From Muriiphilus sp048268845 (GTDB lineage: Bacteria > Pseudomonadota > Alphaproteobacteria > Rhodobacterales > Rhodobacteraceae), in the NCBI GenBank assembly GCA_048268845.1, contig JBLWUQ010000010.1:1-64000 (forward strand): a DNA stretch of 64,000 bases, given 5' to 3'. Made by a program: the position numbers and the translations under genes. The notes beneath the pieces are model-generated. The model worked only from the letters and a program-made list of their open reading frames with translations. It was not told the origin of the DNA and did not search any database. Shown piece after piece: positions 35,919-43,459 of the stretch. Each line of letters starts with the position of its first letter. The first letter of the stretch is position 1.

Positions 35919-36613
35919 CGCGCTTCCTGCCCCGCCAGCCGGTGATACATATGCGTGAAGGTCGCCGCCCCGAGCACCGGGATCAGCAGGTTGACCACCG
36001 GGATCGACAGCGGCACCGCCATCAGCGTTCCGGCCACCCAGATCTGGCCGCCATGGCGCTTGCGCATCCGGGTCGCGCCCTCGCGCCCCTCGCGCCGCAT
36101 CGCCGCCATCTGGAAGAACTCACGCCCAAGCAGATAGCCGTTCACCACCCAGAACAGCACCGGCGCAAGTGGCCCGACGAAGAACAACAGGATCAACGCC
36201 ACGAGGTTCACGCCGATGGTGACAAGGATCAGGCTGGACGAATCCCTGATCGTATCGAGAAGCGGCACCGACCCCACCGCAGGCAGGCCGGGGTAATAGC
36301 GGTCTTCGACCGCCGCCGCGACGTCATCGAGGAAAATGCCGGTGAAGGCCGCCGCGACCGGCACCATCAGCACGACCGACAGCACCAGCATCAAGCCCAC
36401 CGTCGCCCAGCTTGCCACGTTGTCGAGCCAGTTGACGTCGCCGATCCACGGCAGGCTGACCGTGTCCGGCACGAACAGCCCGACCAGCCAGGCAAACCCC
36501 ACCGTCGCCACCGCCAGCAGCGCGATGGTCAGCCCGACGCCAAGCAGCAGCACCCGGCGAAAGCGCGGGTCGGTCAACTGGCCCAGCGCCTTGGCGAAAT
36601 CCGAAAACATCAT
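35915..36613 (-). CDS. EI24 domain-containing (CysZ-like) membrane protein
   Basis: A 232-residue protein with four to six hydrophobic segments: LLLGVGLTIALLAVATVGFAWL near the N-terminus, MLVLSVVLMVPVAAAFTGIFLDDVAAAVE, LILVTIGVNLVALILLFFVGPLAPVLFW, and VNGYLLGREFFQMAAMRR, the EI24/CysZ signature. CysZ homologs transport sulfate; this one could provide sulfate for the sulfotransferases of the window, but there is no genetic link. The stop overlaps the convergent DUF1467 stop and its start overlaps the nitroreductase stop (ATGA). Confidence 0.85.
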   Translation of the reverse strand: MMFSDFAKALGQLTDPRFRRVLLLGVGLTIALLAVATVGFAWLVGLFVPDTVSLPWIGDVNWLDNVASWATVGLMLVLSVVLMVPVAAAFTGIFLDDVAAAVEDRYYPGLPAVGSVPLLDTIRDSSSLILVTIGVNLVALILLFFVGPLAPVLFWVVNGYLLGREFFQMAAMRREGREGATRMRKRHGGQIWVAGTLMAVPLSIPVVNLLIPVLGAATFTHMYHRLAGQEAR

Positions 36614-37188
36614 TCTGACACCCAGGTCGTGATCGCGCCGAGGTCCGGGCGCGGGCGTTCCGGCGGAGCAGAGCCTTCGGTGCCGATATGGATGAACCCG
36701 GCGAGGCTTTCATGCGCCGCAAGGCCAAGCCCGTCGCGCAGGAAGTCGCGGTCATGCGCGGCAAAGCTGGTCAGCCAGTTCGCGCCCCAGCCCGAGGCCA
36801 GCGCCGCATTCAGCATCGCAAGGCAGACCGCACCGGCGGAATAGACCTGTTCGATCTCGGGTATCTTCTCGGAGGCCACGGGCGAGGACACGACCGCCAC
36901 CGCCAGACCCGCATCGGCGAACTGGCAGCGCACCTTTTCGATCCTCTCGGGCTCCAGCCCCAGCGCCTGCCCGCGTGCGACGACAAGCTCCGACAACCGG
37001 CGCATCGCAGCGCTTTCCAGCACGATGAAGCGCCACGGCTCCAGCTTGCCGTGGTCGGGCGAGCGGGCGGCAGCGGTCAGGATCGGGCCAAGCTCGTCGC
37101 GCGTCGGCACCGGGGCGGTCAGCGTCTTGGCCGGGCGCGAGCGGCGGCTGAGCAGAAAGTCGAGCGCCGCCTGATTTCTCTCGGGCAT
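36610..37188 (-). CDS. Nitroreductase family flavoprotein
   Basis: A 192-residue FMN protein (ATG 37188, MPERNQAALDFL, with AAGGAG upstream). RRSRPAKTLTAPVP and ARSPDHGKLEPWRFIVLE are the FMN-binding N-terminal segments of the YdjA/NfnB-like branch; GAVCLAMLNAALASGWGANWLT and GFIHIGTEG the dimer and cofactor segments. It reduces nitro compounds or quinones with NAD(P)H. Operonic with the EI24 gene. Confidence 0.9.
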   Translation of the reverse strand: MPERNQAALDFLLSRRSRPAKTLTAPVPTRDELGPILTAAARSPDHGKLEPWRFIVLESAAMRRLSELVVARGQALGLEPERIEKVRCQFADAGLAVAVVSSPVASEKIPEIEQVYSAGAVCLAMLNAALASGWGANWLTSFAAHDRDFLRDGLGLAAHESLAGFIHIGTEGSAPPERPRPDLGAITTWVSE

Positions 37189-37245
37189 GTAAGTCTCCTT
37201 CACATCGCCCCATGTCGGGGTTGCGGTGGTTGAGGTCAACGGCGC

Positions 37246-38352
37246 CTAGAAGAAATAGCGCTCGAACTCGTCGATCAGGCCCGAAAAAAACGCCTGCGAC
37301 CGGGCGTTGGGCTGGCGGATGCGGTAAGCTTCGACCATCGGGTCCGGGGCCATGGTCAGGCTTTCGGCCAGTTCCTCGATCACCGCATGGCCGCAGAAGG
37401 GCACATACCAGTCAGCATAGCCGCCCTCATGCACCGCCACCAGCCGCCCGAGGCAGACCTCATCCGCCAGCGCCCGCATCATCCGCGTCATCTGCCGGAA
37501 GGTGTCGGCATGACAGAGCATGTGCGCCAGCGGATCGGCCGCCGCCGCGTCATAGCCGCAAGCGACGATGATGACCTCGGGTCGGTGCGCGCGGATCGCC
37601 GGCACCACCAGCCGCTCCATCGCCTCGATATAGGTCGCATGCCCGGCGCCGGGCGGCAGCGGGATGTTCATGTTCGCGCCCACGCCCGCGCCTGCGCCGC
37701 GCTTGTCGATCTCGCCGGTGTCGAGCGGGTAGTTGTGTTCCTGATGGATCGAGATCGTCAGCACGTCGGGGTCGTCATAGAACACCGCTTCGGTGCCGTT
37801 GCCGTGGTGCACGTCCCAGTCGATCACCGCGAACCGGGTGGCCAGCCCCTCGGCGCGCGCGGCCTGGATCGCGATGCCGATGTTGTTGAAAAGGCAAAAG
37901 CCGTTCGGGAAATCCGGCAGCGCGTGGTGGCCGGGCGGGCGCGACAGGGCATAGGCATTGTCAAGCTCGCCCCGCAGCACCGATGCCAGCGCTGAGCGCG
38001 CCAGCCCGGCGCTGAGCGCGGCGATCTCGTATCCGCCCTGCGCGAACGGCGTGCGCAAGCCCAACTGGCCACCGCCCGCGTCCGACATCGCCTTGAAGGC
38101 GTCGAGGTAGCTGGCCGGATGCACCCGTTCCAGCTCCGCCCGGCTGGCGGGCTCGGCGCTCTGCACCTCGAGCTCGCGGATCAGCCCGGTGACTTCCATC
38201 AGGTTCTTCAACCGCCGCTTGGTCTCGGGGTTTTCCGGCAGGCCGCCCGCCGCCGTCGGCTGCACCAGCCCGCCGATCGGCAGCATCCCGGCATAGTTGC
38301 CGCCCGCGTGCCAGAAGCACCTTTCGTCCACGAAAAATCCGGTCCTGCGCAT
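37246..38352 (-). CDS. Histone deacetylase-like amidohydrolase (class II type)
   Basis: A 368-residue zinc hydrolase; the real start is ATG 38352 (MRRTGFFVDERCFWH) with AGGAGGG upstream. Catalytic and zinc residues are visible in RPPGHHALPDFPNGFCLFNN, VIDWDVHHGNGTEAVFYDD and IVACGYDAAAADPLA (second Asp ligand), followed by GGYADWYVPFCG with the catalytic Tyr-like segment. Bacterial relatives deacetylate polyamines or acetylated amides (HDAH/acetylpolyamine amidohydrolase group). Divergent from the DUF167 gene. Confidence 0.92.
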   Translation of the reverse strand: MRRTGFFVDERCFWHAGGNYAGMLPIGGLVQPTAAGGLPENPETKRRLKNLMEVTGLIRELEVQSAEPASRAELERVHPASYLDAFKAMSDAGGGQLGLRTPFAQGGYEIAALSAGLARSALASVLRGELDNAYALSRPPGHHALPDFPNGFCLFNNIGIAIQAARAEGLATRFAVIDWDVHHGNGTEAVFYDDPDVLTISIHQEHNYPLDTGEIDKRGAGAGVGANMNIPLPPGAGHATYIEAMERLVVPAIRAHRPEVIIVACGYDAAAADPLAHMLCHADTFRQMTRMMRALADEVCLGRLVAVHEGGYADWYVPFCGHAVIEELAESLTMAPDPMVEAYRIRQPNARSQAFFSGLIDEFERYFF

Positions 38353-38425
38353 CTGCCCTCCTGCGTTGGCGTCAGACTGGCCGCGCGCGGTTGCGCCTGC
38401 AACCCCCATCGGCCAAGGTCGGGCA

Positions 38426-38680
38426 ATGAAGAAAGCCGCGCTTGCCCACCTCGCCGTTCCCGGCTGCGAGATTGCCGTTCGGGTCACTCCGAAGGCGGCG
38501 GCGAACAAGGTTGCCCAGACCGATACCGGGCTTCGCATCTCGGTGACGACCGTGCCCGAGGACGGCAAGGCCAACGAGGCGGTGGCGAAACTGCTGGCCA
38601 AGGCGCTTGGCGTGCCGAAAACACGCCTTACCCTCCTGCGCGGCGCCACCGCGCGCGACAAGGTGTTCCGGCTGGACTGA
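38426..38680 (+). CDS. DUF167 domain-containing protein (YggU family)
   Basis: An 84-residue protein (ATG 38426, MKKAALAHLAVPGCEI). VRVTPKAAANKV, TTVPEDGKANEAVAKLLAKALGVPKTRLTLLRGATARDKVFRL is the full DUF167 pattern. The family has an alpha/beta fold and no known function; it is often coded near YggT-type genes, which are not here. Divergent from the deacetylase gene. Confidence 0.93.
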   Translation: MKKAALAHLAVPGCEIAVRVTPKAAANKVAQTDTGLRISVTTVPEDGKANEAVAKLLAKALGVPKTRLTLLRGATARDKVFRLD

Positions 38681-38685
38681 GCCGC

Positions 38686-38931
38686 CTATTCCGCCTGCGG
38701 ATCGCGCGTCAACTGGTAGGCGCCTTCGGGCAGGTCCAGCGCGGCGGCAAGGTCGCGCACCTGCACAAGCGACAGCGTCACCCGCATCAGCCGCTCGGTG
38801 GTCGGCTCCCACTGCTCGAGCGTCACGCAATCGTCAAACGCGTTGATGACCACGTCTTCCTGCAAATGCGGGCTGCCCTCGTCGACCAGCGTGACGATTG
38901 TCGAGTCGAATTCGTGTTCGATGGTAAACAT
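38686..38931 (-). CDS. Conserved hypothetical protein (81 residues)
   Basis: A short acidic soluble protein starting MFTIEHEFDSTIVTLVDEG with a beta-rich N-terminal half (VVINAFDDCVTLEQW) and a C-terminal helix (LVQVRDLAAALDLPEGAYQL). Such proteins occur in Rhodobacterales, but I know no function. It converges with DUF167 with a five-base gap, and is divergent from DUF6455 across the FNR-type palindrome. Confidence 0.75.
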   Translation of the reverse strand: MFTIEHEFDSTIVTLVDEGSPHLQEDVVINAFDDCVTLEQWEPTTERLMRVTLSLVQVRDLAAALDLPEGAYQLTRDPQAE

Positions 38932-38972
38932 GCCGTCACCCTAGGCCGCGCCGCGCCCGGACGAAAGCCGAT

Positions 38973-38986
38973 TTGATCTCGATCAA
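38973..38986. promoter_or_regulatory. Perfect FNR/FnrL-type box
   Basis: TTGATCTCGATCAA matches the FNR consensus TTGAT-N4-ATCAA at all ten fixed positions. It lies 47 bases before the DUF6455 ATG and 42 bases before the divergent hypothetical gene start, a suitable distance for oxygen-responsive control of either. Confidence 0.75.
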
Positions 38987-39033
38987 GGACCGAACCGCGC
39001 GACGCGGCATTCTGCCGCCGGCGAGGGAGGAAA

Positions 39034-39294
39034 ATGAAGGACACGGCTCACAAGGTATATCATCAGTATCTGCTGGACCGGATGGCGGATCTGCTTGGCC
39101 TCGACCTGGGGCTGGAGGTCGATCTGACGCGTCTGAGCCGCGCCAAGCTGGAACAGGCGATCGCGCGGTGCAGCCAATGCCCGGACTCGCAAGGTTGCGA
39201 GCTGTGGCTGGAAGAACATGCCGGCGGGGCGACGAATGCGCCGGAAATCTGCCGCAACAAGGCGATGCTGGAACATCTGCGCGGCAGCTTCTGA
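39034..39294 (+). CDS. DUF6455 family protein
   Basis: An 86-residue protein preceded by GGGAGGAAAA. LLDRMADLLGLDL at the N-terminus and the cysteine cluster CSQCPDSQGCELWLEEHAGG with a further Cys in PEICRNKAMLE are typical of DUF6455, small Rhodobacterales proteins without known function. The four cysteines could bind a metal or iron-sulfur cluster. The FNR-type box just upstream suggests expression under low oxygen, which would fit a redox role (inference). Confidence 0.8.
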   Translation: MKDTAHKVYHQYLLDRMADLLGLDLGLEVDLTRLSRAKLEQAIARCSQCPDSQGCELWLEEHAGGATNAPEICRNKAMLEHLRGSF

Positions 39295-39321
39295 GCCCCG
39301 CGCCGAAACCGGCGCAACAGG

Positions 39322-39780
39322 TCAGCTCGTGGCTTCTTCCTCGAGGTGCAGTTTCATGTCGACCAGAACCTGCTGCAACGCCAGCGTCTCGTGCAGAAGG
39401 CGCTTGGCCTCGTTCACCGTGATGATCCCGTCCTCGATCGATTGCTGATACTCGGCCATCAGCATCGCGAAGCGCTGCGCCAGCGCGATCACGTCGGCGT
39501 TCACCCCGCCCGGCGGGGCGTTGCGCCGGTCGTCGTTGGCGTTGACGGTATGACCCGAGATTTCCGCCAGCGCCGAGGTCACATGCGGATAGCGCGCGGC
39601 TTCCTCCAGCCTGGCGACGGTGTCGATCGGCATGAAGCGGTCGGCGTGCTCGGGCGCGTCGGAATAATAGCGCCCCAACGTCGCCTTCGATTTGCCCGAC
39701 AGCGTGCAGGCATTCTCGATGCCGACGTCCTTGACCAATGCCTCGGTGTGCTTCCTGAGGTAATCGCTAAACCCGTTCAT
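39322..39780 (-). CDS. Phage CII (CP76)-like regulatory protein
   Basis: A 152-residue protein (MNGFSDYLRKHTEALVKDVG) preceded by GGGAG. The segment ENACTLSGKSKATLGRYYSDAPEHADRFMPIDTVARLEEAA looks like a helix-turn-helix with the ordering of the CP76/CII family, and the C-terminal MLMAEYQQSIEDGIITVNEAKRLLHETLALQQVLVDM a coiled-coil oligomerisation region. It is likely to bind DNA. It is transcribed away from the polysaccharide locus, across a 480-base gap. Confidence 0.6.
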   Translation of the reverse strand: MNGFSDYLRKHTEALVKDVGIENACTLSGKSKATLGRYYSDAPEHADRFMPIDTVARLEEAARYPHVTSALAEISGHTVNANDDRRNAPPGGVNADVIALAQRFAMLMAEYQQSIEDGIITVNEAKRLLHETLALQQVLVDMKLHLEEEATS

Positions 39781-40259
39781 ACAAACTCCCAAAACGCCCC
39801 GCCGCACCGCTTGCGGGGAAATTACCCCTACTTTTCCCATTAAACTCTGCCTTTGTGAATGGCTTAATCGTCTCGACCGCATCCCGACGGTCGTGTGACC
39901 AGTGCCGGTGCGACCCGCGCCGGAGCGAGTGGGGGCCCGCCAGGTCTTGTTGGCGGGGCCGGGTTTGAATCTTGCCCGGCGATGGCGCGGCGGCGCGTAA
40001 AGGTAAATGGGGTCCGTTCCATCCCCAGGGTGTTTTCGCCCCGGATCCCGGTCAAGTCTGCCGTTGCCCATGCCCCCGTTCGCATCCCGGCCCGCATTGG
40101 GGCGCGAATGGTGCCTTTCCCGAACGACGTGCCGTTGGTCGCGATACGGATGGCCGCGCTGTTGCGGCAACCCCCGGCTTCGGATATTGCGGATTTCAGA
40201 TTGATCTTGCGAGGAAAAACGGTGTTGCCAGTTGTCCGCTCCGGTGAACGGAAAGCGCC
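39781..40259. other. Long upstream region of the polysaccharide locus (about 480 bases)
   Basis: It holds the promoter of the CII-like gene (AT-richer stretch 39820-39880) and leader sequence of ugd. Two adjacent stem-loops occur at 39936-39980. A 122-codon open frame across it has no family signature. No further gene is recognised. Confidence 0.5.
39936..39980. ncRNA. Two adjacent stem-loops before ugd (possible structured leader)
   Basis: CCCGCCA - GGTCTTGT - TGGCGGG is followed without gap by GCCGGG - TTTGAATCTTG - CCCGGC. Stems are 7 and 6 perfect pairs. No T run follows, so a terminator is unlikely. It may be part of a leader RNA or a protein-binding site. Confidence 0.3.
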
Positions 40260-41426
40260 ATGAACATCGTCGTGGTCGGCCTCGGCTATGTCGGATTGTC
40301 CAACGCCGCCCTCCTGGCGCGGCACCACAGGGTCGTGGCGGCGGACATCAACGCCCAGCGGGTGGAGCTGGTCAACGCGCGCCAATGCCCGATCATCGAC
40401 GACGAGCTTGAAGCGATGCTTGCAAGCGGCGCGCTCGATCTCGTGGCGACCACCGATCCAACGGAGGCCTACCGCGCCGCCGATTTCGTGATCGTGGCGA
40501 CCCCGACCGACTACGATCCGGTCAGCGATTATTTCGATACCTCCTCGGTCGAAGCGGTGATCCGCGCGGTGATCGCGGAAAACCGCAATGTGCCGATCGT
40601 CATCAAATCGACGGTTCCGGTCGGTTTCGTCATGCGCGCGCGGGCCGAGATTGGCACCGATCAGGTGCTGTTCAGCCCCGAGTTCCTGCGCGAGGGCAAG
40701 GCGCTCTGGGACAACCTGCACCCGAGCCGGATCATCGTCGGCGAGCGGTCGGACCGCGCCCGCGCCTTCGCCGACCTGTTGCTCGAAGGCTCCGAGGAAA
40801 CCGATGTGCCGGTGCTCTTCACCGATCCCGACGAAGCCGAGGCAATCAAGCTGTTCGCCAACACCTACCTCGCGATGCGGGTGGCCTTCTTCAACGAGCT
40901 TGACAGCTATGCCATGGCCGGCGGCATGGACACGCGCCAGATCATCGAGGGCGTCAGCCTCGATCCCCGGATCGGCGCCAGCTACAACAACCCCTCGTTC
41001 GGCTATGGCGGCTATTGCCTGCCGAAGGACACCAAGCAGCTTCTGGCCAATTACGCCGAGGTGCCGCAGAACCTCATCCGCGCCATCGTCGACGCCAACC
41101 GCACCCGCAAGGATTATCTCGCCGAGCGGATCATCGCGCGGAACCCCAGGGTCGTCGGGATCTACCGGCTGGTGATGAAGGCCGGATCGGACAATTTCCG
41201 CCAGAGCTCGATCCAGGGGATCATGAAGCGGATCAAGGCCAAGGGCATCGAGGTGATCGTCTATGAGCCGATCATGGACGAAGACCTGTTCTTCGGCAGC
41301 CGCGTGGTGCGCGACCTTGCCGCCTTCAAGGCCGAGGCCGACGTGATCGTCGTCAACCGCCTGACCGACGAGATCGCCGACGTCTCCGAGCGCATTTTCA
41401 CCCGCGACCTGTTCGGAACCGGCTGA
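40260..41426 (+). CDS. ugd: UDP-glucose 6-dehydrogenase
   Basis: A 388-residue enzyme, the same length as E. coli Ugd and very similar to it along the whole chain. N-terminal GLGYVGLSNAALLA binds NAD+, TPTDYDP and FSPEFLREGKALWDNLHPSRI are family signatures, and the catalytic Cys is in GGYCLPKDTKQLL. It oxidises UDP-glucose to UDP-glucuronate with two NAD+. The sequence is closer to the enteric short Ugd type than to the 430-440-residue form. First gene of the polysaccharide locus. Confidence 0.95.
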   Translation: MNIVVVGLGYVGLSNAALLARHHRVVAADINAQRVELVNARQCPIIDDELEAMLASGALDLVATTDPTEAYRAADFVIVATPTDYDPVSDYFDTSSVEAVIRAVIAENRNVPIVIKSTVPVGFVMRARAEIGTDQVLFSPEFLREGKALWDNLHPSRIIVGERSDRARAFADLLLEGSEETDVPVLFTDPDEAEAIKLFANTYLAMRVAFFNELDSYAMAGGMDTRQIIEGVSLDPRIGASYNNPSFGYGGYCLPKDTKQLLANYAEVPQNLIRAIVDANRTRKDYLAERIIARNPRVVGIYRLVMKAGSDNFRQSSIQGIMKRIKAKGIEVIVYEPIMDEDLFFGSRVVRDLAAFKAEADVIVVNRLTDEIADVSERIFTRDLFGTG

Positions 41427-41556
41427 GCCGGGTGGCGCCAATCTCCCTGTTGCGGCATTGGCAAAGGCTGCGAACGCTGGGCTTACGAATTCTTGAAACT
41501 CCGTGTCTAGGGTGTCCCCGATTTGCGTCGACACTCTCAAACAATGGAGACAAGAA

Positions 41557-41823
41557 ATGGCGAACCCCTTCCACAACAGGGCCTTGTCGATCCAGGGCCC
41601 CGCGACCGACATCGCGCCGATCACCCCGGATGACGACACCGACCTGACCGAGGTTGCGATCACGCTCTATGCCGAGAGCGGCGGCACCATCTGTTTCGAC
41701 ACCGTGCGCGGCGAACGACGCTCCGTCGTCGTCACTGATTTCTCGTTCCTCCCGGTCGGCGCGCGCCGGGTCTGCGCCACCGGCACGACGGCGACGGGGC
41801 TGCATGCGTTGGTCCTGAAATGA
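41557..41823 (+). CDS. Spike base protein, RCAP_Rcc01079-like (GTA/phage head spike base)
   Basis: An 88-residue protein (ATG 41557, MANPFHNRALSIQG; GGAGACAAGAA upstream). It shows the family pattern AP-I-TP-DDDTDL, an aliphatic LYAESGG strand, LPVGARRVCATGTTATGLHALVL. In the R. capsulatus gene transfer agent this family (GhsA, rcc01079) forms the head spike base. The stop overlaps the start of the next gene by four bases, as expected for a base/fibre pair. No capsid, tail, terminase or lysis gene lies nearby. Confidence 0.75.
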   Translation: MANPFHNRALSIQGPATDIAPITPDDDTDLTEVAITLYAESGGTICFDTVRGERRSVVVTDFSFLPVGARRVCATGTTATGLHALVLK

Positions 41824-43106
41824 GGACCACGTCAAACCTGTCCTTCACCGGGATGCTCCTGTCACGCGCCGCGCCCTGGCGCTCGCTCTATCGCGCGGCG
41901 ACCGGCGAGGTTCCGGCGCTGGCGGTGGACGCGCAGCGCGGTTTCAGCGGCGGTGCGAAGCTCACCCAGGGCCTTGCCGCCCCGGCCACGCTGACCCGCG
42001 CCGCGCCGCAGGTCGTGATCGACAGCACCGGACAGGGTGCGACCGTCCCCGCCGACACTGCCGCGTTCGACTGGAGCACCGGCGCGCGGCGGCTCAAGCT
42101 GGCGCCGACCGTCACCAACCTGTTTTCCTACGCGCGCCTCGATCACGCCGCGCTGACGGCATCGGGGCAGACACTCGGCACGGTCGGCATTACCGGCAGT
42201 TCCGGCGGCATCACCGCCGAAGTGGTCGCGACCGGGCCCGAGCATGGCGGCTATCTCGACTGGCGCATTTCCGGCGCCAATCCGGGCAACACGCTCTATC
42301 TCAACCTCTCGGACGACGCGACGATCGACGGTGTGGCCGCCGGAACCGCCAGCGTGGTCTCTGCCGATCTCAGCACCGTCGCGGGCACGATCCCCGGCGC
42401 GGTCTCGGTCCGGCTGTTCCGGCATTGCCGCACCGCATCCAATACCCTTCTGTCGGGCGGGATGCAGGAGGTGACGCCGACCGCCACCCATGCGCGGATG
42501 AGCCATGACTTCGTGACGCCGCCCACCAGCACCAAGATCACCTCGAGCGGTATCTACCTGCGCATCGCCAAGGGTGCCGTCGGGGTCGATTTCACCCTGC
42601 GCGTCAGCAGACCCCAGTTCGAGCTTGGCACGCTCGTTGCCGGCGATCCGGTCGAAACGCTGGGCGCGCCGGGCGCAAAAACGGGCGATGTGCTGTCGCT
42701 GGACCTGAGCGCGCTGGACACCGGGGCCGGATTGACCCTGCGCGCACACTTCACGCAACTGGTCCCGTTCCGCACCAAGGCACCGCTGGCCGCGTTCGAG
42801 GCGGCGGACCAATCCACCGTCGGCCTGTTCTGGGCAGCCGGCACATCAAGCTACATCATCCGCGAACCGGCTGGTACCGAACATATCATCCCCGCCGCCG
42901 GCCTGCCGCCTGCGGATGTTCCGCTCGATTTCACGATTGACGGCACGGCGGCCACCCTGTCTGTCGCGGGCGGCTTGCTTGGCAGCGTCACCTTGGCGGC
43001 AGCGATCACCCCGATCACAGCCCGCCTCGCCGGGTCGCCCACCTCGGCGTTCGGCTGTCACGGCATGTTGCGCGATGTGATGGTTTTCGAGGGCGTTCTG
43101 TCGTAG
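41820..43106 (+). CDS. Head spike fibre-like protein (GhsB-like, with C-terminal lectin-like domain)
   Basis: A 428-residue protein with no signal peptide. Residues about 1-100 contain FDWSTGARRLKLAPTVTNLFSYARL, matching the head-spike-fibre segment (F-D-x-x-TG-x-x-x-L-x-x-P-x-x-TNL) of phage and GTA fibres. Residues about 100-285 are a repeat-poor beta-rich region (ITGSSGGITAEVVATG, GNTLYLNLSDDATIDG). The last 140 residues (LSLDLSALDTGAGLTLRAHF .. HGMLRDVMVFEGVLS) resemble a LamG/concanavalin-type carbohydrate-binding domain. It is translationally coupled to the spike base gene. It would bind a surface polysaccharide; R. capsulatus GhsB recognises capsule. Function here is inferred. Confidence 0.65.
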   Translation: MRTTSNLSFTGMLLSRAAPWRSLYRAATGEVPALAVDAQRGFSGGAKLTQGLAAPATLTRAAPQVVIDSTGQGATVPADTAAFDWSTGARRLKLAPTVTNLFSYARLDHAALTASGQTLGTVGITGSSGGITAEVVATGPEHGGYLDWRISGANPGNTLYLNLSDDATIDGVAAGTASVVSADLSTVAGTIPGAVSVRLFRHCRTASNTLLSGGMQEVTPTATHARMSHDFVTPPTSTKITSSGIYLRIAKGAVGVDFTLRVSRPQFELGTLVAGDPVETLGAPGAKTGDVLSLDLSALDTGAGLTLRAHFTQLVPFRTKAPLAAFEAADQSTVGLFWAAGTSSYIIREPAGTEHIIPAAGLPPADVPLDFTIDGTAATLSVAGGLLGSVTLAAAITPITARLAGSPTSAFGCHGMLRDVMVFEGVLS

Positions 43107-43459
43107 CCGCAGCGTTTTCCTTGTCCTGAACCGGAAAATCCGCCCGCCCCATCGCACCCGCATGACGTCCATTCCCGCCACCTATCACCCGCGCCGGTTG
43201 CACGAGACTGGACACCAAAAAGCTATCGGGTTAGATCAACCTTAAATTGAGGTAAATGCTGGCGAACACGGTAAGGCTGCGCATGGCGCTGATCGCGTTT
43301 CGGACAAGGGACGCAATCGGCGAGCGCCATGGGCGGCGGAACGAAGAAGTCGATCCGGCGGGCGAGGCATGGTGGCAGGGTGCGGGCAATCATCGATGAC
43401 GGGCGAATCTGCATGACAATTCGCCGCGACCGTTCGACCGACCGGAAACGAGGGTTTCG
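43107..43459. other. Intergenic region between spike fibre and algD-like gene (about 350 bases)
   Basis: The region likely holds a separate promoter for the genes from 43460 on. It contains GGTT-N5-AACC near 43229 and a 47-codon open frame at 43256-43399. No other feature is recognised. Confidence 0.45.
43256..43399 (+). CDS. Short open frame, possible small protein (47 residues)
   Basis: ATG 43256 to TGA 43399, beginning MLANTVRLRMALIAFRTRD and ending AWWQGAGNHR. GAGG lies three bases before the ATG, a short spacing. Basic, no membrane segment, no family recognised. It could equally be leader sequence. Confidence 0.25.
   Translation: MLANTVRLRMALIAFRTRDAIGERHGRRNEEVDPAGEAWWQGAGNHR

Noticed and set aside
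39957..39985. tRNA T-arm-like sequence (GGGTTTGAATC)
   Set aside because: The flanking bases pair as a simple 6-bp hairpin with an 11-base loop; no acceptor stem, D arm or anticodon arm could be built.
39895..40263. A 122-codon frame just before ugd
   Set aside because: No family motif, no convincing ribosome site, and it runs into ugd; more likely leader or spacer.
41557..43106. Remnant prophage as explanation for the spike genes
   Set aside because: No integrase, terminase, portal, capsid, tail or lysis gene is present on either side; base composition matches the host.
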